From Flavobacteriales bacterium UBA5869 (GTDB taxonomy: Bacteria > Bacteroidota > Bacteroidia > Flavobacteriales_D > Crocinitomicaceae): 6,039 nucleotides of DNA. Of this stretch, positions 1-6,039 are shown one piece after another. Where the stretch lies: the NCBI GenBank assembly GCA_002432565.1, contig DJFP01000071.1, positions 3,289 through 9,327 on the forward strand. The letters run 5' to 3'. Every line of letters begins with the position of its first letter. Position 1 is the stretch's first letter. Under the pieces are notes generated by a model that had not been told where the DNA came from, searched no databases, and saw nothing but the letters and a program-made list of their open reading frames with translations. Both the position numbers and the translations under genes were made by a program.

Positions 1-1233
1 CTCCACGATAAAGTGGGGTTGCTGCTGATGTACCTGATGCCTCTGCTATTGGTTTTTATCATTACAATCGTACAAAACAGTGCCTTTCAGATCGTCAATG
101 AAAACAAATTGACGGTTTTGATTTCTAACAGGGATAATGGCCCGCTTGGTGATTCCCTGGTAAAAGCGCTGGTTTACTCCGGAAGTTTTGACATCAAGCA
201 AAACAACAAGCTTTCTGAAAGTGCAGTAAAACGCACAACCATCGACGAAGATGCCATGCTGGGGATTTACATTCCTTCCAATTTTAGCGAGCGGCTTGCC
301 AGCAATGCGGACAACATTTCCAAATTGATGCTGGAACAAATGGGCGTTATTGAAGAAGCTCCCAGGGTAACACCCAAAAAACAGGAAATCGCGATCTACT
401 TTGATCCGGTTGTACAGGAGAATTTCCGGATTTCCGTAAACAATGGCATTCAGGCTATCACAAACGGTATTGAAAACGAAGAAATGGTTGGGAAACTATT
501 CCAGGAAATGGGATATGACTCCATTCCTTCCAACATCCGGCAAGCAATTATAAATCGCGAAACCAAATTAAAAATTGCGAATGCAAGCTTGAGTGATGTA
601 GCGGAGCTTATCCCGAATTCGAGCCAGCATAATGTACCCGCATGGTCTATTTTTGCCATGTTCTTCATGGTCATTTCATTAGGCGGGAATATTGTGAAAG
701 AACGTCTGTCGGGAAGTTTTTTAAGATTACAAACCATTCCTAAAGGATTTGCTTTGACCCTGGTCTCCAAATTCCTGGTTTACCTGTTCGTTGCATTGTC
801 GCAGCTGCTATTGCTTTTCCTGATGGGAATTTACATCTTCCCGCACATCGGACTTCCGCAGCTTGCTATGCCGAATGCTTTTTTACCGTTCCTGGTTGTG
901 ACGCTTCTATCTGCCCTTTCAGCTATCTCCTATGCTGTTTTAGTAGGTACTTACGCCAAAACCCAGGAACAAGCCAATGGGTTCGGGGCCATTTCAATTA
1001 TTATTTTTGCAGCCATAGGTGGTATTTGGGTCCCGAATTTCGTCATGCCGGATTACATGCAGGCAATCGGAAATATCTCGCCCTTGAAATGGTGTTTGGA
1101 AGGTTATTATACGCTTTTCTTGAAAAATGGTGCGTGGAGTGAATTAATTGGTACTATAACTTTCTTATTTTTGTTCACAGTAATTTGTCAGATCTTGATA
1201 TTCATCAAGTTGAGAATTCAAAATTATATTTAA
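1..1233 (+). CDS. ABC-2 type transporter permease, 5'-partial
   Basis: Membrane subunit of an ABC exporter, missing its start. The frame is open from the first base (codons for Leu-His-Asp-Lys precede a GTG at 13), so that GTG is an internal Val and the true start lies to the left. Counting from the first visible codon there are 410 residues. Topology is that of the ABC2_membrane_3 group: one membrane segment near residues 10-28, a large soluble, presumably periplasmic, domain to about 212, then a block of about five membrane segments (roughly 214-230, 257-279, 293-316, 326-346, 382-403). Family-like signatures are the cytoplasmic KERLSGSFLRLQTIP loop after the second segment and SPLKWCLEGYY before the last one. 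The ATPase subunit is not in the window and is expected upstream. The gene stops 4 nt before the ACP gene, so it is probably co-transcribed with it. Inferred role: export or flipping of the lipid-like product made by the downstream genes. The family call is firm, the substrate is a guess. Confidence 0.88.
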   Translation, partial: LHDKVGLLLMYLMPLLLVFIITIVQNSAFQIVNENKLTVLISNRDNGPLGDSLVKALVYSGSFDIKQNNKLSESAVKRTTIDEDAMLGIYIPSNFSERLASNADNISKLMLEQMGVIEEAPRVTPKKQEIAIYFDPVVQENFRISVNNGIQAITNGIENEEMVGKLFQEMGYDSIPSNIRQAIINRETKLKIANASLSDVAELIPNSSQHNVPAWSIFAMFFMVISLGGNIVKERLSGSFLRLQTIPKGFALTLVSKFLVYLFVALSQLLLLFLMGIYIFPHIGLPQLAMPNAFLPFLVVTLLSALSAISYAVLVGTYAKTQEQANGFGAISIIIFAAIGGIWVPNFVMPDYMQAIGNISPLKWCLEGYYTLFLKNGAWSELIGTITFLFLFTVICQILIFIKLRIQNYI

Positions 1234-1237
1234 AAAT

Positions 1238-1507
1238 ATGACTACAAACAGAGAAGAATTAATCGTTGAGTTCAAAGAACATTTGATCAAGTATTTGAAC
1301 CTGTTGGATTTAACTCCTGCAGATATTCAGAATGATGTTCCGTTATTCGGGGAAGAACTAGGTTTAGATTCTATTGATTCTGTGGAATTGATCGTTTTAT
1401 TGGACCGTGAGTACGGGATCAAGATCAAAAATCCAACTGAGGGTAGACAAATTTTGGTTGACGTCAATACAATCGTAGACTACATCATTGCGAATAGAAC
1501 AAAGTAA
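1238..1507 (+). CDS. Acyl carrier protein
   Basis: Small acidic carrier protein of 89 residues, the usual ACP size. It carries growing acyl chains as thioesters on a 4'-phosphopantetheine arm in the cytoplasm. The attachment motif LGLDSIDSVELIVLL spans residues 41-55. By alignment with the DSL motif of E. coli AcpP the modified serine is Ser45 (codon 1370-1372), and the second serine (Ser48) occupies the usual T/S position. Helix II follows (VELIVLLDREYGI). The gene starts 4 nt after the permease and ends 5 nt before the ketoacyl synthase, so it is probably the dedicated ACP of this operon and not the housekeeping AcpP. The sequence differs clearly from AcpP around the motif (LDREYGI where AcpP has EEEF). 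The leader before the ATG is A/T-rich with no Shine-Dalgarno sequence, as is common in Bacteroidota. ACP identity is near certain; pathway assignment rests on context. Confidence 0.95.
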   Translation: MTTNREELIVEFKEHLIKYLNLLDLTPADIQNDVPLFGEELGLDSIDSVELIVLLDREYGIKIKNPTEGRQILVDVNTIVDYIIANRTK

Positions 1508-1512
1508 GATCT

Positions 1513-2712
1513 ATGACTGAAATTGTTGTAACGGGAATGGGTGCAATCAGTTCAATTGGATTGACAATTGCTGAAAATCTTCATTCCCTGAAGCACGAAA
1601 TTTCGGGAATCAAAAAAGCCAAACATTTCAAATCCCATTATTCGGATTCATTGGTATTCGGTGAAATTGACCAAAGCGACGAGTCATTGCTGAATGAACT
1701 GGGCCTTGAAAAAGGACGTGGATTTACACGCACAACACTCATTGCAATAAAGGCCTTTCGCGAGGCGGTTGCAAATGCCCGATTGAGTCCGGAAGATATC
1801 GCTTCCACACGTACAGCTTTTATCAGTTCAAGCACAGTCGGTGGGATGTGTTATACCGATGATCTTTACCACGACGCAAATATGCAGGGCGCACCATCCG
1901 AGTACGTAAAGCATTACGAAGGTTCGGACCATGCTTTACAAATTGTGCGTTTGTACGGAATGAAAGGAATCACAGATGTGGTTAATACTGCTTGTTCTTC
2001 TTCCGCCAATGCCATTGCTCTCGGAGCACGATTGCTGGAAACAGGTAAAGTAGACCGCGTAATTGCCGGTGGAAGCGACTGCCTGGCAAAATTCACCGTA
2101 AACGGATTCAATTCACTTCGAATTTTGAGCGAAGAACCCTGTAAGCCTTTTGATGCAAATCGGGAAGGATTGAGCCTGGGAGAAGCTGCAGGATATGTTG
2201 TCCTGGAACGCAGAGCAGATGTTTCTGATACCTCAAAGATCCAGGCCGTATTTTCAGGATTCGGCATTTGTAATGATGCTTTCCACCCTTCAGCCACGTC
2301 TGACGATGCGAGAGGCCCCAGAATGGCCATGGAATTAGCTCTTAAACGTGCTGAACTGAACCCGGTAGACATCCAGTACATCAATGCTCATGGAACAGGA
2401 ACTCCTAACAACGATGTGACGGAATCTTTTGCTTTTTCGAAGCTTTTCAATACAGTTCCTCATTTTAGTTCAACCAAATCTTATGTTGGACATACACTGG
2501 CAGCAGCAGGTGTTTTGGAAGCAATATACAGCATTCTTTCCATTCAGAACCAGGAAGTATATCCCAGTCTTCGCGTAGAAGAACCCATTTCGGAATTCCC
2601 GTTCCGGCCCACTTTGAACTATACACCCGGGGTTGCTATCGGACACGTGCTTTCCAATTCTTTCGGGTTTGGAGGGAACTGCACTTCTCTAATCTTTTCT
2701 GCATGTATATAA
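1513..2712 (+). CDS. Beta-ketoacyl-[ACP] synthase, FabF/KAS II type
   Basis: Decarboxylating Claisen condensation enzyme that joins an acyl primer with malonyl-ACP. At 399 residues it is close to the full FabF length (about 410). The thiolase-fold landmarks are all present: N-terminal EIVVTGMGAISSIG, nucleophile Cys161 in NTACSSSANA (codon 1993-1995), His293 in NAHGTGTPNND, Lys322 and His327 in TKSYVGHTLAAAG, and the C-terminal glycine-rich SNSFGFGGN (381-389). The Cys-His-His triad is therefore intact and the protein should be active. It lies 5 nt after the ACP gene and its last 10 nt overlap the next gene, which encodes a KS-like protein without the triad. That arrangement suggests the two form a KS/CLF pair like ApeO-ApeC of aryl polyene systems or the type II PKS minimal set. 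An ordinary housekeeping FabF is less likely because of the linked dead paralogue and ABC permease, but cannot be excluded from sequence alone. Confidence 0.93.
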   Translation: MTEIVVTGMGAISSIGLTIAENLHSLKHEISGIKKAKHFKSHYSDSLVFGEIDQSDESLLNELGLEKGRGFTRTTLIAIKAFREAVANARLSPEDIASTRTAFISSSTVGGMCYTDDLYHDANMQGAPSEYVKHYEGSDHALQIVRLYGMKGITDVVNTACSSSANAIALGARLLETGKVDRVIAGGSDCLAKFTVNGFNSLRILSEEPCKPFDANREGLSLGEAAGYVVLERRADVSDTSKIQAVFSGFGICNDAFHPSATSDDARGPRMAMELALKRAELNPVDIQYINAHGTGTPNNDVTESFAFSKLFNTVPHFSSTKSYVGHTLAAAGVLEAIYSILSIQNQEVYPSLRVEEPISEFPFRPTLNYTPGVAIGHVLSNSFGFGGNCTSLIFSACI

Positions 2713-3740
2713 AAGACCTCTACGCTATTTCTCCTCAAAAGACACATGATCTATCCTTCGAAAACGGAGAATGGCAAGTATTGAATGAGTACATATACAA
2801 AGCTGTCGAACCTTCTTACCAGGATTTAATCCCGAATGCTCAGCTTAGAAGAATGGGTAAAGCTGTACGTATGGGAATAGGCGTTTCACTCCCTTTATTG
2901 GGAAGGAATCCGAAACCTGACGGAATTATTTTCGGGACGGCAAATGGCGGATTGGAAGATTGTATCAAGTTTTTAAATCAAATTGTCGAATACAACGAAG
3001 GAACATTAACCCCTACCAACTTTGTACAAAGTACACCTAACGCGTTGGCCGGTCAGGTTGCACTCCTTTCTGAGAACCAGGGTTACAATATGACACATGT
3101 CAATGGTTCCCTGGCATTTGAATCTGCCCTACTGGATGCTTCCCTATACTTCGATAACTATCATGGAGAAGAAAAAAACCTGTTAGTGGGAGCTGTCGAA
3201 GAAATATCCGATTACAACTATAACATTGACCGTTTAGGAGAACGCTTCAAGGAAGAATTGGTTTCCAATGTGGACCTTTTGGGTTCAGGAACGAAGGGTT
3301 CTTACTGTGGAGAAGGATCTACCCAATTCTATCTGAGCAATAATCCGGACAATAGCCTTGCAGAATTCAAAGCATTTAAGCAGTCTTCTTATCTTTCTGA
3401 AAATGAGATCGGGGAATTCGTAAAAAGTTTCCTGGACGAGCAAAAGCTCGATACTGCAGCCATTGATTGTTTGCTGCTTGGAAAGAACGGCGATGTTTCC
3501 ACCGACTCCTGGTATGAGCAGGTAGAACAATTATTTAGTGGTAAACCCAAAGTCTATTTTAAGAAATCTGTTGGTGAATACCGCACAGTGAGCGCATTCG
3601 CAAGTTATTTGGCTGTTCGTCTGCTAAACGGACAAGCAGGGTATTTAATAGAAAACGGTGCAACGGAAAAACCGCGCACCGTTCTTATCTACAATCATTT
3701 TGATGCTGTTCGCCACAGCTTGATCCTGCTCCAAAAATGA
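2703..3740 (+). CDS. Ketoacyl-synthase-like protein without catalytic triad (putative chain length factor)
   Basis: Protein of 345 residues with a degenerate ketoacyl synthase fold, about 50 residues shorter than its neighbour. Visible KS-like landmarks: DGIIFGTANGGLEDC (73-87), TPTNFVQSTPNALAGQVA (103-120), NGSLAFESALLDA (134-146) in place of the nucleophile elbow, and KKSVGEYRTVSAFASY (287-302) in place of KSYVGHT. By my alignment Gly135 (codon GGT 3105-3107) replaces the active-site Cys, the first His falls at Lys261/Asn262 in LLLGKNGD, and the second His is Glu292, so condensation activity is not expected. The start ATG lies inside the end of the KS gene (10-nt overlap), and the N-terminus reaching ISPQKT looks natural for this Bacteroidota family, so I keep it. 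Overlap implies translational coupling, suiting a 1:1 complex with the active KS. Inferred role: chain length factor comparable to ApeC. It ends the plus-strand operon. Fold is well supported, function is inferred. Confidence 0.8.
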   Translation: MYIKDLYAISPQKTHDLSFENGEWQVLNEYIYKAVEPSYQDLIPNAQLRRMGKAVRMGIGVSLPLLGRNPKPDGIIFGTANGGLEDCIKFLNQIVEYNEGTLTPTNFVQSTPNALAGQVALLSENQGYNMTHVNGSLAFESALLDASLYFDNYHGEEKNLLVGAVEEISDYNYNIDRLGERFKEELVSNVDLLGSGTKGSYCGEGSTQFYLSNNPDNSLAEFKAFKQSSYLSENEIGEFVKSFLDEQKLDTAAIDCLLLGKNGDVSTDSWYEQVEQLFSGKPKVYFKKSVGEYRTVSAFASYLAVRLLNGQAGYLIENGATEKPRTVLIYNHFDAVRHSLILLQK

Positions 3741-3752
3741 TCTAATACCACA

Positions 3753-3843
3753 ATCGAAACATAGATCACATATTCTTAGAAACTCAAATGAAGTGGATAG
3801 ACAATTCACTGATCCCTACGTTTCTATGTGACCTATGTTTGAT
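3753..3843. repeat. Nested imperfect inverted repeat between convergent genes
   Basis: The outer arms are 3757-3772 and 3825-3840, complementary at 15 of 16 positions (only A3765/C3832 mismatched). They extend by three more pairs (3753-3755 with 3841-3843) if G3756 is bulged. Inside, TAGAAAC (3777-3783) pairs with GTTTCTA (3820-3826), competing with the last two outer pairs. The centre holds AGTGGAT (3792-3798) and ATTCACT (3804-3810), a 7-bp stem with one G-U and a 5-nt loop. The right arm also contains the direct repeat CTATGTG/CTATGTT (3824-3830, 3833-3839), spaced 9 nt. The element fills nearly the whole gap between the KS-like gene and the hydroxylase gene. No T-tract follows either arm, so it is not a classical intrinsic terminator. 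It could stop or stabilise both converging transcripts, or be a dispersed REP/MITE-like repeat. No target-site duplication is visible. Confidence 0.75.
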
Positions 3844-3851
3844 AAAGAGTA

Positions 3852-4511
3852 TTATTTCTTCAGTATTGTAATCGTTTTACGGCCCTTTACAGGCATGGTA
3901 CGGAACACAATATCCCAAATCGGCGTTGACACCCCAAAAGCTTTATCATGCTGCTGGTAATGGTGAATATTGTGATGAGTCCACCAAAAATTAAATCGTG
4001 CAGGTACCGGCTTGCTATGCACCATCCAATGGATACTGATGTAAACCAGGTAACCGATCAGGAATCCCGCTCCAAAAGTAAATGCGGCACTTCCCATCAT
4101 CAGGTAAAAAACCCCCAGGAAAGCACTTGCTATTGCCAATCCGGGAATTGGCGGCAAAATGATGCGGTCTTCATCACTTGGATACTGATGGTGAATTCCG
4201 TGGAACACATACTGCATTCCCGTATCATAAGACGCATCCTTCAACTTATGATACACAAAGCGATGTAGGGTGTATTCGCCGAATGTCCATGCTAAAAACC
4301 CAAGGAAGAACAATAAAATGGCACTGATTGCTGTTCCATGAAAATAATACATGTACATCCAGATCCATACAGCAGCGACTGCGCTATATAGTACGATAAT
4401 GATCCAAAGCTTTGTTTTTGTTAAAACCTCCAATAGAGGCGACTTGAATAGTTTAGGCGATTTTTCATCAGGATAAACTCGGAATTCATAATTTTCATTA
4501 TTTGCTCCCAT
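3852..4511 (-). CDS. Fatty acid hydroxylase / sterol desaturase family protein (FA2H-like)
   Basis: Integral membrane non-haem di-iron oxygenase of 219 residues. The full histidine set of the family is present: HRFVYH (His83, His88), HGIHH (His104, His107, His108), HWMVH (His161, His165) and HHNIHH (His179, His180, His183, His184). Hydrophobic segments lie at about 34-54, 59-76, 123-140 and 143-162, placing the histidine boxes on one, presumably cytoplasmic, face. The stretch HGIHHQYPSDEDRIILPPIPG resembles fatty acid 2-hydroxylases (FA2H/Scs7) more than the shorter CrtZ carotene hydroxylases. A plausible role is therefore hydroxylation of a membrane fatty acyl chain, for example in a sphingolipid. 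Carotenoid or pigment-chain hydroxylation remains possible given the adjacent operon. It is convergent with that operon and 152 nt downstream of hemD on the same strand, with its own candidate promoter. The ATG at 4511 has no clear Shine-Dalgarno sequence. The family call is strong, the substrate is unknown. Confidence 0.88.
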   Translation of the reverse strand: MGANNENYEFRVYPDEKSPKLFKSPLLEVLTKTKLWIIIVLYSAVAAVWIWMYMYYFHGTAISAILLFFLGFLAWTFGEYTLHRFVYHKLKDASYDTGMQYVFHGIHHQYPSDEDRIILPPIPGLAIASAFLGVFYLMMGSAAFTFGAGFLIGYLVYISIHWMVHSKPVPARFNFWWTHHNIHHYQQHDKAFGVSTPIWDIVFRTMPVKGRKTITILKK

Positions 4512-4584
4512 AGAATAGAATTTAGTGAGTATTACTTTTTGAATATTTCAATTTGGCACTCAGTTGTTCTATCACAACCTACAA

Positions 4585-4592
4585 CAAAGTTA
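4585..4592 (-). promoter_or_regulatory. Candidate Bacteroidota -7 promoter box
   Basis: Read on the minus strand this is TAACTTTG, an exact match to the TAnnTTTG -7 element of Bacteroidota primary sigma factor promoters. It lies 73 nt before the hydroxylase ATG, in the 152-nt gap after hemD, so it would give a leader of about 65 nt. I do not see a convincing TTTG-like -33 element at the expected distance, only a T-rich stretch slightly too far upstream. The octamer could also occur by chance in this A/T-rich gap, so confidence is modest. If real, the hydroxylase is expressed independently of hemCD. Confidence 0.4.
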
Positions 4593-4663
4593 AACAACTT
4601 TAGAAGTCATCAGTTTTAAAACATAACTAAAATGTAGGGGTTTTCGTTAAAAAAAACTAATTT

Positions 4664-5338
4664 CTATCCGATAAATTTTCGAAGAATTGTCAGAAGCTCG
4701 GAATAGGTTGAAGTATCCAGGATAAAATGTACGGGAGCATCATCATCCATCATCGTTTCTGCTGTTGAGTGACCCCAGGCAATCACTTTAGCATCTTCCG
4801 GAATAGTATTCAAAGAAACAAAGCTTTTGTAATTAGATGGACTAGTAAATATATACACGGAAAAAGTATTTAGAAATGGCACCGGATCCGGTATCGTATC
4901 ATAAACCAGCAAGGGAATTCTTTGCGTTTCGGGAAGTTCCGATTCAATTGTCTTATTCGATTTCGTCGATTGCGGGAAAACAGCTGTACGATCTCCAAGC
5001 CAGGCCCTAAACTCAATAGCAACTTCCTTAGGATTTCCGGCATTCTCACCAAAAAAAGAAACTTCATATCCTGAATTTTCTATATGCTTTTTGGTTTCCA
5101 AACCAATACAGGCTATTTGTTGGCCGTCTTCCGGTTTAAAGCCTTCAGATATGAAAAAGTCGTATGACCTCGGGGATGAGAAAAAAACAACATCCCAATC
5201 TGCGGGAATCTCAAAAGGGATTTTTCCGAAAGAAATAAATGATTTACGTACCAACAGAAGATCATTCTCCTGGCAAAAATCAACAATCGGAAGAGAGGAA
5301 TCGCTTTCTGAACTAAGAAAGATACTCCGTGTCTTCAT
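4664..5338 (-). CDS. hemD: Uroporphyrinogen-III synthase
   Basis: Cytosolic enzyme that cyclises hydroxymethylbilane with inversion of ring D to give uroporphyrinogen III, the step after HemC. The 224 residues show the weakly conserved two-domain pattern of HemD: DWDVVFFSSPRSYDFF (47-62) and the IACIGLETKKHI segment (75-86) in one half, LLVYDT (143-148) linking, then VYIFTSPSNYKSF (161-173) and VIAWGHSTAETM (185-196) in the other. Length is slightly under the usual 240-260. HemD diverges strongly between species, so identity rests partly on position: its ATG lies within the 3' end of hemC, with which it overlaps by 26 nt, indicating translational coupling. GGAAG (5345-5349) lies 6 nt before the ATG. 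In many bacteria hemE or another haem gene follows; here the next gene is an unrelated hydroxylase after 152 nt, so the haem operon appears to end here. Confidence 0.88.
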   Translation of the reverse strand: MKTRSIFLSSESDSSLPIVDFCQENDLLLVRKSFISFGKIPFEIPADWDVVFFSSPRSYDFFISEGFKPEDGQQIACIGLETKKHIENSGYEVSFFGENAGNPKEVAIEFRAWLGDRTAVFPQSTKSNKTIESELPETQRIPLLVYDTIPDPVPFLNTFSVYIFTSPSNYKSFVSLNTIPEDAKVIAWGHSTAETMMDDDAPVHFILDTSTYSELLTILRKFIG

Positions 5339-6039
5339 CTTCTTCTTCCAATAAAGCTTCCAGCACTACATCCACCATATCCAGGTCGTGCGGACCTTCA
5401 AATTCGAACCACTGCGCTCCCTGCTCCCATTCGTGAGCGAAAGCAACGAGCAATCTTCCTTCTTCCGGGCAATATGCACCAAGCGGAAGCTGGCAACCAC
5501 CCTGCAGACGATTCAAAACCGTTCTTTCCAATGCAATTTGTGATTGAATATCTTCGTGGTTCATGGCTTGCATGAAATTATTCAATTCGTGGTCATCCTC
5601 ACGGATCTGCAACGCTAAAACTCCCTGGGCAGGAGCAGGAATAAATTGTTCCGGGTCCAGAACTATTTCATGCATCCCTTTCAGATCAAGCTTCAGGCGA
5701 TCCAAACCTGCTTTTGCTAAGAGAATTGCATCGTATTCACCATCCACCAGCTTTTGAAGGCGTGTCGGGACATTTCCACGCAGATCCCTGATCTGAACAT
5801 CAGATCGAAAGCCAATCAATTGTGATTTTCTGCGGGCAGAGGATGTTCCTACAACTGCTCCGGTCTTTAGGTTCCAGAATGCATTTTCGTCGAGAGCTTT
5901 CGGATGTATCAACAATACATCAGCCGGATTTTCCCTTTCAGAAACTGCCGCAATGATTAACCCTTCGGGCTGATTAGTTTCCAAGTCTTTATGAGAATGC
6001 ACTGCCAGGTCTATTGTATTCTGAAGCAAAGCCTGTTCG
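5313..6039 (-). CDS. hemC: Hydroxymethylbilane synthase (porphobilinogen deaminase), N-terminus outside window
   Basis: Polymerises four porphobilinogens into hydroxymethylbilane in the cytosol, on a covalently bound dipyrromethane cofactor. About 241 of the usual roughly 310 residues are visible. The frame stays open to the window edge (Glu-Gln-Ala-Leu precede QNTIDLAV), so the TTG at 6029 is an internal Leu and about 65-70 N-terminal residues are missing. Numbering from that Leu: HSHKDLE (11-17) holds the catalytic Asp15, equivalent to Asp84 of E. coli in HSMKD. GTSSARRKSQL (61-71) and RDLRGNVPTRL (81-91) carry the substrate- and cofactor-binding arginines. IPAPAQGVLALQIRE (130-144) is a family signature, and LQGGCQLPLGAY (175-186) contains Cys179 (codon 5493-5495), the cofactor attachment site. 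The protein ends in an acidic tail (EEEDEDTEYLS) whose codons also provide the ribosome-binding region of hemD, and the stop lies 26 nt inside hemD. Confidence 0.97.
   Translation of the reverse strand, partial: EQALLQNTIDLAVHSHKDLETNQPEGLIIAAVSERENPADVLLIHPKALDENAFWNLKTGAVVGTSSARRKSQLIGFRSDVQIRDLRGNVPTRLQKLVDGEYDAILLAKAGLDRLKLDLKGMHEIVLDPEQFIPAPAQGVLALQIREDDHELNNFMQAMNHEDIQSQIALERTVLNRLQGGCQLPLGAYCPEEGRLLVAFAHEWEQGAQWFEFEGPHDLDMVDVVLEALLEEEDEDTEYLS
5339..5349 (-). promoter_or_regulatory. Purine-rich ribosome binding region of hemD inside hemC
   Basis: On the minus strand the 11 nt directly before the hemD ATG read GGAAGAAGAAG, with GGAAG placed 6 nt from the start. It is the best Shine-Dalgarno-like sequence in the window, where most starts have none, and it supports the ATG at 5336-5338 as the hemD start. 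The same bases encode part of the acidic C-terminal tail of HemC, so the tail composition and the hemD signal are linked. Binding strength is inferred only. Confidence 0.5.

Noticed and set aside
13..15. GTG as a possible start of the ABC permease
   Set aside because: The frame is open back to base 1 and the residues before it (Leu-His-Asp-Lys) look like normal protein. The start is almost certainly outside the window.
1914..2384. Open frame of 156 codons on the minus strand
   Set aside because: It lies wholly antisense to the ketoacyl synthase, has no recognisable motifs, and the plus-strand frame carries all the conserved catalytic residues.
3948..4268. Open frame of 106 codons on the plus strand
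   Set aside because: It is antisense to the hydroxylase histidine-box region. Its composition follows from the opposite strand and it shows no family features.
4613..4622. Perfect 10-bp palindrome GTTTTAAAAC as an operator
   Set aside because: It is short and entirely A/T in its core within an A/T-rich gap, so chance is a sufficient explanation, and no regulator is nearby.
4649..4656. Run of eight T on the minus strand just after hemD, as a terminator
   Set aside because: No convincing GC-containing stem precedes it, so an intrinsic terminator is not supported.
5091..5354. Open frame of 87 codons on the plus strand
   Set aside because: It is antisense to hemD and the end of hemC, with no motifs and no leader signal.
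6027..6029. TTG as a possible start of hemC
   Set aside because: It would leave HemC without its first 65-70 residues, and the frame continues open with family-like sequence to the window edge.

Overview
The window looks like a chromosomal segment of a member of the Bacteroidota, most likely a flavobacterium-like or related pigmented organism. The evidence is indirect. Start codons sit behind A-rich leaders with little or no Shine-Dalgarno sequence. A TAnnTTTG promoter box (the Bacteroidota -7 consensus) precedes one gene. The gene set on the left (ABC-2 permease, ACP, ketoacyl synthase, catalytically dead ketoacyl synthase) resembles the end of a Bacteroidota flexirubin / aryl-polyene type pigment cluster. 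No rRNA, tRNA, CRISPR array or insertion sequence was found.

Left half (1-3740, plus strand): four tightly packed genes that read as one operon. First is an ABC-2 type permease whose 5' end lies outside the window. A 4-nt gap leads to a small acyl carrier protein, and a 5-nt gap to a FabF-type ketoacyl synthase with an intact Cys-His-His triad. The fourth gene overlaps the third by 10 nt and encodes a shorter ketoacyl-synthase-fold protein in which all three catalytic positions are replaced. The simplest model is a KS/chain-length-factor heterodimer extending an acyl or polyene chain on the dedicated ACP, with the ABC transporter exporting or flipping the lipid-like product. The product itself cannot be read from this window.

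Middle (3741-3851): a short gap between convergent genes, filled by an elaborate imperfect inverted repeat (3753-3843) with nested stems and no obvious U-tract. It is the most unexplained non-coding element here.

Right half (3852-6039, minus strand): a membrane-bound di-iron fatty acid hydroxylase/sterol desaturase family protein (FA2H-like histidine boxes), transcribed towards the pigment operon and with its own candidate promoter. Upstream of it lie hemD (uroporphyrinogen-III synthase) and hemC (hydroxymethylbilane synthase, N-terminus outside the window), which overlap by 26 nt. HemC and HemD catalyse consecutive steps of tetrapyrrole synthesis, and the overlap suggests translational coupling.
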